Assembly (NCBI RefSeq): GCF_003024515.2
Contig: NZ_PYIX02000008.1
Coordinates: forward strand, 1-64,000
DNA from: Acinetobacter sichuanensis
Lineage (GTDB): Bacteria > Pseudomonadota > Gammaproteobacteria > Pseudomonadales > Moraxellaceae
Direction of reading: 5' to 3'
Length of the DNA: 64,000 nt
Both the position numbers and the translations under genes were made by a program. Shown here piece by piece: positions 35,452 to 45,046 of this stretch; the stretch's first letter is position 1, and each line of letters begins with the position of its first letter. Below the pieces are notes generated by a model. That model saw only the letters and a list, made by a program, of their open reading frames with translations. It made no database searches and was not told where the DNA came from.

Positions 35452-35859
35452 ATGAACGTTATTACTGTTGCTGCGGCAATTATTCTCAATGATCAAAATG
35501 AATTGCTCTTGGTTCGTAAGAAAAATACTGAGTTTTTTATGCAAGTGGGTGGTAAGTTAGAGGAAAATGAAGCGCCTGAACGCACCATGTTACGTGAAAT
35601 TACAGAAGAAATTGGTGCAAAAGCCGATATTCAGCAATTTATTGGTCGTTTTGAAACGCGCGCAGCCAATGAAGCAGGGCATCAATTGGTAAGTTATGTT
35701 TATCACGTTACATTGGAGCAAGCGCCTCGAATTGATGCTGAAATTGTAGAGATGAAGTGGATTGCTTTGGATCATGATCCGACATGGCTAGCGCCTTTAA
35801 CAAATGAAATTGTGATTCCGTGGTGTCTGGAAAATATTGCAAATATATCTACACTCTAA
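35452..35859 (+). CDS. NUDIX hydrolase
   Basis: 135 residues. The Nudix box G-x5-E-x7-R-E-U-x-E-E-x-G is complete in GGKLEENEAPERTMLREITE followed by EIG (residues about 34-56), with metal-binding glutamates in place. Family members hydrolyse nucleoside diphosphate derivatives such as oxidised nucleotides; the substrate is unknown. It converges on comF with 27 bases between stop codons. Confidence 0.94.
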   Translation: MNVITVAAAIILNDQNELLLVRKKNTEFFMQVGGKLEENEAPERTMLREITEEIGAKADIQQFIGRFETRAANEAGHQLVSYVYHVTLEQAPRIDAEIVEMKWIALDHDPTWLAPLTNEIVIPWCLENIANISTL

Positions 35860-35886
35860 ACTGTGCCAAAAAAAGAGAGTGCTTCA

Positions 35887-36516
35887 TTATTCAGCCATTG
35901 CAATACACGCATTATAAATCTGCTGACAACCTAAATCTGTTAAGGCTTGATTCATTGCATGAATTGAACTTCCTGTCGTCACTACATCATCAATCATTAA
36001 CACTTTTTTATATTTTCGTTTTTCTGTAGTTATGATCTGAAATTGGTTTTCAATATTTTCCAGTCGTTCAATCCGACTTAAACCTTTTTGTGAATGCTGT
36101 GCTGCACGAATCACAGGTTGCCACACGGGTATTTGTAGTTCTCTTGCCATAATTTTGGCAATGACCAACATTTGGTTATAGCCACGGTCTTTGAGTCTTT
36201 CTGTAGAAATCGGCATGGGCACAATGGCTTGGACTTTGGGTAGTCTTAGATTTAACAAGCTGTGTGCAAGCAGGTTTTGATATTGCAGTTGTTGTTCATA
36301 TTTATAGGTTTGGATAATGCGATCAATTGGAAAGTCATAGTGATGTGCACAGAGTATGTGATGTTCATGGCGTTCAATGGATTGTTGATACCAAGGCAGA
36401 TGTTCCCAACAATCATTGCAGAGAGAATGTTGTTGTTGGCGGTCGATGCCACAAAGCAGGCAAGGGGAAATGCTTTGTACGCCTTTGTGGAGTATTTGGT
36501 TGATAAGTTGGAGCAT
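35887..36516 (-). CDS. comF: ComF-family phosphoribosyltransferase-like protein
   Basis: 209 residues. Zinc-finger-like pairs near the N-terminus (CLLCG and LCNDCW, residues about 19-37), then a phosphoribosyltransferase fold with the PRPP loop in KVLMIDDVVTTGSSIH (about 170-185) and the flanking RGYNQ (about 116). ComF proteins take part in uptake of transforming DNA; Acinetobacter is a naturally competent genus. It follows the orphan gene and recG on the same strand. Confidence 0.93.
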   Translation of the reverse strand: MLQLINQILHKGVQSISPCLLCGIDRQQQHSLCNDCWEHLPWYQQSIERHEHHILCAHHYDFPIDRIIQTYKYEQQLQYQNLLAHSLLNLRLPKVQAIVPMPISTERLKDRGYNQMLVIAKIMARELQIPVWQPVIRAAQHSQKGLSRIERLENIENQFQIITTEKRKYKKVLMIDDVVTTGSSIHAMNQALTDLGCQQIYNACIAMAE

Positions 36517-36555
36517 GATGTTCTCTTTATTTTTATATAAGACGAATCATATTTG

Positions 36556-37029
36556 TTATGAATCAAGCCATTGTTTTGCTTTTTCTATGCCGTAGTCTAT
36601 TGCTTTAATTATGTTAAAGAAATGCCAATCGGGTCGGTTTTCGCCATAAGATGTAATAAGTGAAAGTAATCCGTTAGATTTAGAAGATGATACAACAATG
36701 ACAGGAAATGGAGGTTCGTTTGGATTGGTTTTGTCATTTTTAAATTGATGAATATTCCCAAATACATCAAGTATTGAATCACCCCAATGATAGGAAAGCT
36801 CTCGAAAATCTAATATGATGCAATCAGCATTAAATACCTGTAAACCAAGCATACTAATCGCTGCAATATATTCAGCATGCTCTTTTCCTGAAGAACCATC
36901 AGGATATTCACCGAAAAAAGCAACAATTAAAATTTTGTGATAATCCGTTTGTTTTTCATCTACAAGAAAAAAATTACTATTAATGCTGTCAGGTTTTTGA
37001 AATGAAACTCTGTTTATATTGTAAGTCAT
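36556..37029 (-). CDS. Hypothetical protein, unrecognised (157 aa)
   Basis: 157 residues, soluble, AT-rich coding DNA. It reads as alternating strands and helices: KILIVAFFGEYPDGSSGKEHAEYIA (strand plus acidic loop), ADCIILDFRELSYHWGDSILDVF (buried strand ending in an acidic residue), FPVIVVSSSKSNGLLSLI, and DWHFFNIIKAIDYGIEKAKQWL as a terminal helix. The layout recalls a STAS-like or other alpha/beta domain, but I see no diagnostic motif. It lies between recG and comF, 39 and 16 bases from its neighbours, an unusual place for an extra gene. Confidence 0.7.
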   Translation of the reverse strand: MTYNINRVSFQKPDSINSNFFLVDEKQTDYHKILIVAFFGEYPDGSSGKEHAEYIAAISMLGLQVFNADCIILDFRELSYHWGDSILDVFGNIHQFKNDKTNPNEPPFPVIVVSSSKSNGLLSLITSYGENRPDWHFFNIIKAIDYGIEKAKQWLDS

Positions 37030-37045
37030 TTTATATCCCTTTTAT

Positions 37046-39091
37046 TTACACATACGCATATCTCGGTGCTTCAGGTAACCATCTTTTTAGCAACGCTTCT
37101 GCATTTTCAGGATAGTCTTTTAATACTTGGCTTGCGACATGATGTGCTTGATTGAGCAAATGATCATCTCTTTCAAGTTTCGCCACACGAAAGCCCATAT
37201 CACCTGTTTGTTTGGTTCCAAGTAGTTCACCCGGACCACGAATTTCTAAATCCTTTTCGGCAATGATAAAACCGTCATTGGTTTCCCGCATGATACGTAA
37301 ACGTTCTTGCCCATTTTGCGACAGTGGATGCTTATAGACTAGGGCGCAGAAACTTGCCGTGGCACCACGTCCAACTCGTCCACGAAGCTGATGTAGTTGG
37401 GAAAGCCCTAAACGCTCTGCATTTTCAATGACCATAATGGAAGCATTCGGCACATCGACACCGACCTCAATCACAGTTGTTGCAATTAAAAGCTGTAATT
37501 CATTGTCCTTGAACTGTTGCATGACCGCTTGCTTGTCATCAGCTTTCATTTTGCCATGCACAAGTCCAATATTCAGTTCAGGAAAACGCTCTTTAATTTC
37601 CGCATACGTGGCTTCGGCAGCTTGTGCATCCAATGTTTCCGACTGTTCGACGAGAGTACAAACCCAATAGGCTTGTTTGCCTTCAGCACAGTTTTTGGCA
37701 ATACGCTGTAAGACTTCTTCACGACGATCAAGTGGAATGGTCACAGTTTGAATCGGAGTACGACCGGGAGGAAGTTCATCAATCACTGAGGTATCTAAGT
37801 CGCCATAAGCAGACATTGCCAAAGTCCGTGGAATCGGTGTTGCAGTCATAACGAGTTGGTGTGGCGTAGTATTATCGACCCCTTTATTTCGTAGGGCTAA
37901 ACGCTGATCGACCCCAAAACGATGTTGTTCATCAATGATCACTAAACCCAATTTGGCAAATTCAACATTGTCCTGAAACAATGCATGTGTCCCGACCACG
38001 ACATTTGCCGTACCGTCTTTGATGGTCTGTTCCGCCGCAGTGCGTGCTTTGCCTTTTTGCTTGCCTGAAAGCCATGACACGTTTAAACCGAGTGGCTCAA
38101 ACCATTTTTTAAAATTTAGATAATGCTGCTCGGCTAAAATCTCAGTCGGTGCCATGAGTGCCACTTGCCAACCTTCTTCAAGCGCATGACAAGCTGCTAC
38201 ACCTGCAACTAAAGTTTTTCCTGCGCCGACATCACCTTGTACAAGGCGCAACATCGGTTTATTTTGTTTTAAATCTTTGGCAATTTCATTGGATACACGT
38301 TTTTGAGCATTGGTCATTTCAAAAGGCAAACTTGCCAAAAGTTGCTTGGCAAAAGTTTTACTTGGTGAAAATGATGGTGCTGCAATCTGTTGAATATACG
38401 CTCGTCGAGTCAGTAAGCTGATTTGATGCACCACCAATTCTTCAAAAATAAGGCGTTGCTGTGCAGGGTGTGAACCTTGCGACAGTTGCAACATATTGGC
38501 ATCCACAGGCGGATGGTGAATATATTCAAGCGCTTGTTTCATGGCATAGCCATTGGTAAATCTCTCAGGCAAGAGTTCAGGTAGGTCATCGGCATGATGA
38601 TTGAGTGCTTGTTTGACATATTCACGTAGTTTAGGTTGGGTCAAACCCTCAGTTGCAGGGTAAATCGCTGTGAGTTCGGTCTGAGGTAAAGGCGTATGTT
38701 CGGTAATGAGCTGTATTTCAGGATGATATAACTCTAAACCGCGTGCGCCGACTCGAACTTCACCAAAGATTCTTAAACGATTGCCTGCTTTGGCACGGTC
38801 TGTCAGTGCTTTATAAATATGATAAAAACGTAAGGTGACTTTGCCGTAATCATCTTGTAGCAAAATTGCCATCGATTTGCGCTTTCCGGGTGGCATGTCT
38901 ATTGATTTGACCACGCCTTCGAGCAAGTAGCTACGCCCAACCTGCAATTGGTTCATGGCAATGATCGTGCTACGATCTTCATAGTCACGTGGCAAATGAA
39001 ACAGCAGGTCGTCTGTTGTGAAAATATTCAGTTTTTCAAGTAAAGCAGCGGCGGCATTGCCAACCCCTTGCAATTGATGGACGGCAGCCAT
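37046..39091 (-). CDS. recG: ATP-dependent DNA helicase RecG
   Basis: 681 residues. Branch-migrating helicase that rewinds stalled forks and Holliday junctions. An N-terminal wedge/OB domain (about residues 55-150) holds DYEDRSTI and FYHIYKAL. The helicase motifs are GDVGAGKT (Walker A, about 290), MAPTEILAEQH, DEQHRFGV, TATPIPRTLAM, and near the end QLRGRVGRG. Length is near the 690 typical of the family. The ATG at 39091 is 59 bases from the divergent epimerase-like gene. Confidence 0.97.
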   Translation of the reverse strand: MAAVHQLQGVGNAAAALLEKLNIFTTDDLLFHLPRDYEDRSTIIAMNQLQVGRSYLLEGVVKSIDMPPGKRKSMAILLQDDYGKVTLRFYHIYKALTDRAKAGNRLRIFGEVRVGARGLELYHPEIQLITEHTPLPQTELTAIYPATEGLTQPKLREYVKQALNHHADDLPELLPERFTNGYAMKQALEYIHHPPVDANMLQLSQGSHPAQQRLIFEELVVHQISLLTRRAYIQQIAAPSFSPSKTFAKQLLASLPFEMTNAQKRVSNEIAKDLKQNKPMLRLVQGDVGAGKTLVAGVAACHALEEGWQVALMAPTEILAEQHYLNFKKWFEPLGLNVSWLSGKQKGKARTAAEQTIKDGTANVVVGTHALFQDNVEFAKLGLVIIDEQHRFGVDQRLALRNKGVDNTTPHQLVMTATPIPRTLAMSAYGDLDTSVIDELPPGRTPIQTVTIPLDRREEVLQRIAKNCAEGKQAYWVCTLVEQSETLDAQAAEATYAEIKERFPELNIGLVHGKMKADDKQAVMQQFKDNELQLLIATTVIEVGVDVPNASIMVIENAERLGLSQLHQLRGRVGRGATASFCALVYKHPLSQNGQERLRIMRETNDGFIIAEKDLEIRGPGELLGTKQTGDMGFRVAKLERDDHLLNQAHHVASQVLKDYPENAEALLKRWLPEAPRYAYV

Positions 39092-39150
39092 GTCCCCTCT
39101 ACTTAGGTTCTAGTGATCTTAATTGATCAGTTTTATGAATAGGTCATCTG

Positions 39151-39921
39151 ATGCATATTCTATTTATCGGTTATGGTAAAACATCGCAGCGTGTTGCTAA
39201 ACAATTATTTCAACAAGATCACCAAATTACCACAGTCAGCCGTAGTGCGAAAGAGGATGATTTTGCTGAACATTTGATTCAAGACATTCACCAATTAGAT
39301 TTATCGCAGATTCAACCTGTCGATGTGGTTTATGTTTTGCTTGCACCATCTCGAAATACCACTTTAAGTTCTGTGGAAGCGTATCAGCAGACTTATGTAG
39401 ATTCTGTGCAGCCGATTGTAAATGCTTTAAAAAATCATTCTGTAAAGCGAATTGTCGTAGTGTCGTCTACACGTGTTTATGGTGAAAATAAAGGTGAAAT
39501 GATTAATGATGATTCACCAACGATTCCAAGTGATGAGCAAGGGCGTTTACTCTTGAAAATGGAGCAATTATGGCAACAGGCTTATCCTGATGAATGTGTG
39601 ATTGTACGTCCGACAGGGATTTATGGAACGTCTACAGCGAGAATGGTCAAAATGGCTGAAACCACAAAGGCTTATCCGAATATTCATTGGTCAAATCGGA
39701 TTCATATCGATGACCTTGCAAATTTCTTAGTGCATTTGCTTCACGTGGAACATCCTGAAAAATCATATATTTGTACCGATAATAAACCTCAACCTTTGCA
39801 TGAAAAAATTTTAAAGATTCAGCATGAGTTGGGTTTATCTGAGTTGGTTTTGGAGAATGAGAGGGAGACGGGGAAGAGGATTTTTTCTGGAAAAGAGAAG
39901 GAAGGCTATAAAAAATTCTGA
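39151..39921 (+). CDS. NAD(P)-binding sugar-nucleotide epimerase-like protein (YeeZ-like)
   Basis: 256 residues. N-terminal Rossmann strand ILFIGYGKTSQRVAKQL gives the nucleotide-binding loop; VVVSSTRVYGEN (about residue 105) and VRPTGIYG (about 150) are extended-SDR signatures, though the usual Y-x3-K catalytic pair is not clear. The group includes E. coli YeeZ, whose function is unsettled. Ends in a Lys/Glu/Arg-rich tail. Not in an operon with its neighbours. Confidence 0.82.
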   Translation: MHILFIGYGKTSQRVAKQLFQQDHQITTVSRSAKEDDFAEHLIQDIHQLDLSQIQPVDVVYVLLAPSRNTTLSSVEAYQQTYVDSVQPIVNALKNHSVKRIVVVSSTRVYGENKGEMINDDSPTIPSDEQGRLLLKMEQLWQQAYPDECVIVRPTGIYGTSTARMVKMAETTKAYPNIHWSNRIHIDDLANFLVHLLHVEHPEKSYICTDNKPQPLHEKILKIQHELGLSELVLENERETGKRIFSGKEKEGYKKF

Positions 39922-39986
39922 TTGAAAGTATTTATAACAGGGAATAATGCTTAATTGTGGTTTAAATGTTTAGCTTGATTTGATTG

Positions 39987-40015
39987 TTAACCTGGTTGAT
40001 AATTAACTTGGTTAA
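39987..40015 (+). promoter_or_regulatory. Pair of MarR-type operator half-palindromes
   Basis: TTAAC-CTG-GTTGA (39987-39999) and TTAAC-TTG-GTTAA (40003-40015): the same TTAAC-n3-GTTAA dyad twice, 16 bases apart, ending 15 bases before the regulator's start codon. Spacing and position suit self-repression by the adjacent MarR-type protein. Confidence 0.6.
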
Positions 40016-40030
40016 TTATTTGGGGTATTT

Positions 40031-40492
40031 ATGAACAGTTTAGAATTGTTAAAGGTGATGGAAAATTTTCAAATTTTTTCTGAACAACTAAAAAGCCTTC
40101 ATCCGAAATATGCACATACATTGTCAATTACTCAACTTAAAATATTAACGATGTTGAAAGAGGCAAATACAGAAAACCATTTTAATAATGTCTATTTTAG
40201 TAAAAAATTTAATATTAGTTCGGCTGCAATCAGCAAGGCGATACGAGATTTAATTAAGAAGAATTTGATCACAGAGTTACGGAATATCGATAATGCCAGA
40301 GAAAAATTTTATTTGTTGACTGAAGAGGGTGTCGTAATTGCAGAGCAACATTTGGCATTTTTTCAAAATGTTAGTGAAAAAATATTAAGTTGGTTAAATG
40401 CAACATATTTAACCAGTGAAAGAGAATTAATTGCTGATTTCCTATGTCAATGGGAAGTTAAAAGTTTGTCAGTTATTCAACCCGAGAGTTAA
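40031..40492 (+). CDS. MarR-family transcriptional regulator
   Basis: 153 residues. A winged-helix MarR fold: helix-turn-helix in YFSKKFNISSAAISKAIRDLIKKNLI (residues about 56-81), followed by the wing ELRNIDNAREKFYLLTEEG. GGGG lies 6 bases before the ATG. It is separated by two bases from the FMN-reductase gene, and it probably controls that pair through the dyads just upstream. The ligand is unknown. Confidence 0.88.
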   Translation: MNSLELLKVMENFQIFSEQLKSLHPKYAHTLSITQLKILTMLKEANTENHFNNVYFSKKFNISSAAISKAIRDLIKKNLITELRNIDNAREKFYLLTEEGVVIAEQHLAFFQNVSEKILSWLNATYLTSERELIADFLCQWEVKSLSVIQPES

Positions 40493-40494
40493 TC

Positions 40495-41058
40495 ATGTCA
40501 AAAAAAATTCTTATTGTTGTTGGAAGTCTGCGCCAAGGTTCTTATAACCTGAAAATCGCAAAACACATTGTAAAAAGTAACCCGATTCAGGCAGAGTTTA
40601 AAATTGCTAAAATTGATGATCTAGCGCTTTATTCAGAGCTGTATGATGATGCTTCAGAAACTCCTGAAGCTTATACAAGAATTCGTGAAGACGTTGAACA
40701 AGCTGATGGTGTTATTTTTATCACACCTGAGTATAATCGTGGAACTTCTGCTGCACTTAAAAATGCAATTGACGTGGTATCCCGCCCTTGGGGGCAAAGC
40801 AAATGGAATAATAAACCTTGTTCTATTATTAGTTCAACAATTGGAACCAGTGGTGCGATTTCTGCAAATTACCAAGTTCGACAAACTCTCAATTGTTTGA
40901 ATGCACCTGTAATGCCTGCGCCTGAAGTATGTTTATTTGGCATTAGTTCATCGTTTAATGAAAATGATGAGTTGATTAATGAGATCGTTGAAAAAATATT
41001 AGAAAACTTTACACAATCTTTTGATCGATGGATTGAAAAGTTTAAGCGTGATTTTTAA
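40495..41058 (+). CDS. NAD(P)H-dependent FMN reductase / quinone reductase
   Basis: 187 residues, flavodoxin-like. The family landmarks are VGSLRQGSYNLKIAK (phosphate loop, about residue 8), the dinucleotide/flavin turn TPEYNRGTSAALKNAIDVVSRPWG (about 78-101) and the PCSIISSTIGTSG strand. Such proteins reduce quinones, azo compounds or metals with NAD(P)H and FMN. Co-transcribed with the MarR gene, which suggests induction by quinones or similar electrophiles. Confidence 0.9.
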   Translation: MSKKILIVVGSLRQGSYNLKIAKHIVKSNPIQAEFKIAKIDDLALYSELYDDASETPEAYTRIREDVEQADGVIFITPEYNRGTSAALKNAIDVVSRPWGQSKWNNKPCSIISSTIGTSGAISANYQVRQTLNCLNAPVMPAPEVCLFGISSSFNENDELINEIVEKILENFTQSFDRWIEKFKRDF

Positions 41059-41103
41059 ATTACTTAAATTTTGAAAAATCCCACTCATTCTCTTGTAGAG
41101 TAA

Positions 41104-41130
41104 GTTCCTTCTCCTAAAGGAAGAAGGAAC
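41104..41130. repeat. Palindrome between FMN reductase and plsB
   Basis: GTTCCTTCT and AGAAGGAAC form perfect 9-base arms around a 9-base loop (CCTAAAGGA). It lies at a convergent junction, 10 bases after the end of the plus-strand unit's spacer and 11 bases past the plsB stop, and may end transcription both ways. Sequence type resembles the 7744-7763 palindrome. Confidence 0.6.
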
Positions 41131-41140
41131 TCAAAGACTT

Positions 41141-43726
41141 TTACTTCTTCTTCCGTTTCAAACGCTTCTTCGCTTGTTGTGCAGCAACTGCATCTAACGC
41201 TTCTTTTAATTCTTCATCAGTAAATGAAGTAATATGTTGAAGCATTTGCAAAGTCACATCATCCAAAACTAGGTTGGCATACTGTGCAACATTACGGAAT
41301 TGCTCATCAAAAACAATCGAACCCTCATCATTTTTGGCAATATAACCTTGCTCAGTCAACACCTTAATAAAACTTTGGAACAACGCTTTATCAAAGAACT
41401 CAGGCGAGTTGAACTCATACAACACAGACAAACGCTGCCCCAATAAATGACTCAAAACCTCAACTTGATTGGTTGAAATATTGCCCGAACCACGCTGTGT
41501 GATCAGTGCCAAAGTCATGTAATAACGCTCAAGACTCTGACGCACAGGCGCAGCCAATACTGCAAGTTGATTATGATCTTCAGAGTTTGGTGCAGGACAG
41601 AAAATAAAGCCTTCATCATCAACAAAAATTAAATCTGCTTGCGCCAAAGCTTTGACGTATAGGCTGACTTGATCTTGAATCTCATCATCTTTCCATTTCA
41701 AGAACAATTCTGCTTTTAAGAACGGATAAAGTGTGCGAATGACATTGATCAAATCGCTATGACTGATTTTACCGTTATGTTCAACCAAAGCTGCAACAAG
41801 TGAAGGTAAAACAAAAGCATGCAAAATATTATTGCGGAAATAAGTCAATAAAATCGCTTGATTATCAGCAATGGCAATAATATCGCCAAGTACGTGTTGA
41901 ACGCGCTTAATCAATTTCAGTTTTAGACCATAAGCAATAATTTCTTTGCCTGAAAGCGGTGTGACTTGTGTACGACTGTCATAAGGAATAGCAGTCAACA
42001 AATCACGATAGGTATCAAGTTGTTTAATGCAGATTTCTTCATCAAGTGTATGCTTCGGTGTTGCCAATAAAATTAACGATAGCAATGAAACAGGGTTGAT
42101 GACCACAGCACGGTTAATATTTTCTAAAATCATATGTGCTGAAGTATTTACAGCCGCTGAAACTTGATCTGGCACAGGGTCATCATTGTGCGCAATCTGA
42201 ACTTGGTCTGCACCATGCGCTTTTAACATATCATCAAGGAAAACAGGCTCACCAAAATTGACATGTACTTTACCAAAAATACGTTCAATCTTTTTCAACG
42301 TCTGAATGATGCCAAAAATAGATTCGGACTCTTTCGGCTTACCATTCATTTCACCAACATAGGTTGCACCTTCCATCAAACGTTCATAACCAATATAAGT
42401 TGGTACAAATGCAATCGGTTTGGTTTTACCACGTAAATGACCATGCACGGTCATCGCTAACATGCCCGTTTTTGGTGGCAATAAACGACCAGTACGTGAA
42501 CGTCCACCTTCAATAAAGTATTCTAAAGGCGTGTTACGGGAAAGGATGCTATATAGATATTCCTTAAATACAGAGGTGTACAGTGCATTGCCACGGAATG
42601 AACGACGAATAAAGAATGCACCGCCACCGCGTAATAATTGCCCTACAAAAGGCATATTTAAATTATCACCCGCAGCGATATATGGCACCATCAAGCCACG
42701 TTTAAAGATCACATAAGACAATAACAAGTAGTCGATATGACTACGGTGACATGGCGTGTAAATGATTTCATAGTCTTTTGCCAGTTCACGCACAGTGCTA
42801 AAGTTATGTACTTCAACGCCGTCATAAAGTTGCGTCCATAAACGTGTCAGGGCAACTTCAGCAAAACGAACTGCTGAATAAGAATAATCCGAAGCAATTT
42901 CATTGACGAAGCCAATCGCTTTACGTTCTGCTTCAATCATACTGATTTTAGAGCGCACACTTTCTTTACGAATTGCATCTTGCACATCAGGTGACTTGAT
43001 CAACGACAACATCACGTTACGTCGGTCTGACAAGTCAGGACCCAGAATCACTTCACGTTGACGATCTAAATAATCATTCAATTGATTGATAATATACGTT
43101 GCAGGTGAAACATTTGGATGCTGCATTTTTGCAAAGTTCACTAAGCCACGTAATGATTTGGCTTCATGAAACTCTAGGAACGACTGACGACCATGTACAC
43201 CAATATTCATAAGCTGTTTGACTTTGCTTGGCGTTGCCCAAGTATCTGTAAATAACAGCTTAAACCAAGAGTCTTCTTTATCTGGTGAACGTCCCCAAAG
43301 TACAGTCACAGGAACCAATTCAATGTCTAATTCTGGATTTTGTTCTAAAGCATCAATTAAACGCAATAAACGTGGCGGAAATGGATGAGATGGCGGATTA
43401 AAATAATTATTTTCATCTTGATGCTGCAAAAATAAAATCGCGGCTTTTTCACGATTTGAGCCTACTTGTACAGGATCAAGCGCTGGCGCTAACTTCAAAC
43501 GACGTGTTTCACCATCGACGACCAAAGCATTACTACGTGAAAAGTTTTGTAGTACATAGCACACTATTTTTTGAGTTTTTACTTGCTCTATTTCAGTGTC
43601 TTTAGGTAAATTTTCTTGAGGTTGTACTTCCGTTGGAACCTCGCCAAGAACATGTGGAGTTACCACAAGGTCAAGTAACTTACTCGAAAGTTTACGATAC
43701 ATTTGACCAAAACCACTCTTGGACAT
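41141..43726 (-). CDS. plsB: Glycerol-3-phosphate acyltransferase PlsB
   Basis: 861 residues, in the range of the large membrane-associated PlsB. It acylates sn-glycerol 3-phosphate, the first step of phospholipid synthesis. The H-x4-D catalytic motif is in CHRSHIDYLLLSY (about residue 303), with GGGAFFIRRSF, FIEGGRSRTGRLLPPKTGML and VPTYIGYERL as the other acyltransferase blocks. The ATG at 43726 has AGGAG 5 bases upstream; an in-frame GTG five codons before is the only rival. The C-terminus is lysine-rich (KKRLKRKKK). Confidence 0.96.
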   Translation of the reverse strand: MSKSGFGQMYRKLSSKLLDLVVTPHVLGEVPTEVQPQENLPKDTEIEQVKTQKIVCYVLQNFSRSNALVVDGETRRLKLAPALDPVQVGSNREKAAILFLQHQDENNYFNPPSHPFPPRLLRLIDALEQNPELDIELVPVTVLWGRSPDKEDSWFKLLFTDTWATPSKVKQLMNIGVHGRQSFLEFHEAKSLRGLVNFAKMQHPNVSPATYIINQLNDYLDRQREVILGPDLSDRRNVMLSLIKSPDVQDAIRKESVRSKISMIEAERKAIGFVNEIASDYSYSAVRFAEVALTRLWTQLYDGVEVHNFSTVRELAKDYEIIYTPCHRSHIDYLLLSYVIFKRGLMVPYIAAGDNLNMPFVGQLLRGGGAFFIRRSFRGNALYTSVFKEYLYSILSRNTPLEYFIEGGRSRTGRLLPPKTGMLAMTVHGHLRGKTKPIAFVPTYIGYERLMEGATYVGEMNGKPKESESIFGIIQTLKKIERIFGKVHVNFGEPVFLDDMLKAHGADQVQIAHNDDPVPDQVSAAVNTSAHMILENINRAVVINPVSLLSLILLATPKHTLDEEICIKQLDTYRDLLTAIPYDSRTQVTPLSGKEIIAYGLKLKLIKRVQHVLGDIIAIADNQAILLTYFRNNILHAFVLPSLVAALVEHNGKISHSDLINVIRTLYPFLKAELFLKWKDDEIQDQVSLYVKALAQADLIFVDDEGFIFCPAPNSEDHNQLAVLAAPVRQSLERYYMTLALITQRGSGNISTNQVEVLSHLLGQRLSVLYEFNSPEFFDKALFQSFIKVLTEQGYIAKNDEGSIVFDEQFRNVAQYANLVLDDVTLQMLQHITSFTDEELKEALDAVAAQQAKKRLKRKKK

Positions 43727-44016
43727 ACTTACTCCTAGCACATAAGAAATATGGCATTAAATAAAAAGCCAATATTTTCTTAATATTAGCCTTAAAACAA
43801 AATGATATTTTCTGATAAATCGTCACATCAGTGTTTAACTTTATCGTTAAAAATCGTATTTTTAGAAATGATAACAAAAAAAATAAGTGACGGCATTGTT
43901 TATGAATCTTTAGTCAATCAGACTGAAATTATGGCAGAATAACCCTCATTATCTGACATTTCAGGCATGTAATGAATTTTACTTCAGGGCAGCCCAAATA
44001 AGAATAGGTTTTTTAT

Positions 44017-44892
44017 ATGAATGCTTTAACCCAAGAGCTTGTTGATCTTTTAACACTTGAGAAGCTTGAAGAACATATTTTTCGTGGGCAAAGTCGTAAT
44101 CTTGTAGGCAAACGTGTGTTTGGTGGACAAGTTTTAGGGCAGGCTTTACGTGCAGCTTCTTATACAGCAGATCGTCCTGCACATTCGATGCATGCTTATT
44201 TTCTATATGGTGGCGATATTAATGCACCGATCATTTATGAAGTAGACAAGTTACGTGATGGTAAAAGTTTCTTAAGTCGCCAAGTTCGTGCCATTCAACA
44301 TGGTCGTACTATTTTTTCAGCAATGATTTCATTTGCAACACCAGAGGATGGTTTAAATTATCAGGTTAATGAACCAGATTATCCTCGACCTGATGACTTA
44401 AAATCTGAACAAGAGTTAAAAGAAAATTTAATTAACTTTATTCCTGAAAATATTCGCACGGCATTTATGCGTCCAAGACAAATTGATATTAAGCCGATTA
44501 ATATTAGTAATCCATTTCAGCCACAACCTGAAGCGCCATCAAATGCTTTCTATATGAAAACCTATGAAAAGCTGCCACCAGAACTTGCAGACGATGTAGC
44601 GTTAAATCAAGCGATCGTTGCATTTTATTCAGATTATTCTTTTATGGTGACAGCGCTACGACCTCATGGTGTAAATTATTTAACACCGAGTATTCAAATT
44701 GCCAGTATTGATCATGCGATTTATTTCCATAAACCTGTGAAAGCAGATGAGTGGATGCTTTACGATATGGATGCAACTGTGACAGCAAGCTCTCGAGGCT
44801 TAAATCATGGTCGTATGTGGCAAAATGGTCAGCTTGTATGTAGCACGACTCAGGAAGGCTTAATGCGTATGCGTGAAATTGAGCAACGTTAA
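44017..44892 (+). CDS. tesB: Acyl-CoA thioesterase II
   Basis: 291 residues, a double-hotdog thioesterase. Recognisable parts are IFRGQSRNLVGKRVFGGQVLGQAL near residue 22, HAYFLYGGD near residue 62, and the C-terminal AIYFHKPVKADEWMLYDM with SSRGLNHGRMWQNGQLVCSTTQEGLMR. TesB hydrolyses medium and long acyl-CoAs. Divergent from plsB across a 290-base gap, so lipid synthesis and thioester release genes are adjacent. A terminator follows. Confidence 0.95.
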   Translation: MNALTQELVDLLTLEKLEEHIFRGQSRNLVGKRVFGGQVLGQALRAASYTADRPAHSMHAYFLYGGDINAPIIYEVDKLRDGKSFLSRQVRAIQHGRTIFSAMISFATPEDGLNYQVNEPDYPRPDDLKSEQELKENLINFIPENIRTAFMRPRQIDIKPINISNPFQPQPEAPSNAFYMKTYEKLPPELADDVALNQAIVAFYSDYSFMVTALRPHGVNYLTPSIQIASIDHAIYFHKPVKADEWMLYDMDATVTASSRGLNHGRMWQNGQLVCSTTQEGLMRMREIEQR

Positions 44893-44924
44893 AATCGAGT
44901 GAGCGAAATAACAAAATCATAAAA

Positions 44925-44950
44925 CAAAGCCATCTGAAAAGGTGGCTTTG
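44925..44950 (+). terminator. Intrinsic terminator of tesB
   Basis: CAAAGCCATC, loop tgaaaa, GGTGGCTTTG with one T-G pair, followed by TGATTTTT. Confidence 0.8.
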
Positions 44951-45046
44951 TGATTTTTATACTGAGCTTGTCACAAAAAAATGCTCGATTCATAAAAGTA
45001 TCAATGGCATATTGCCCAATAAGGAAGAATTAAATAGTCAGCATAG

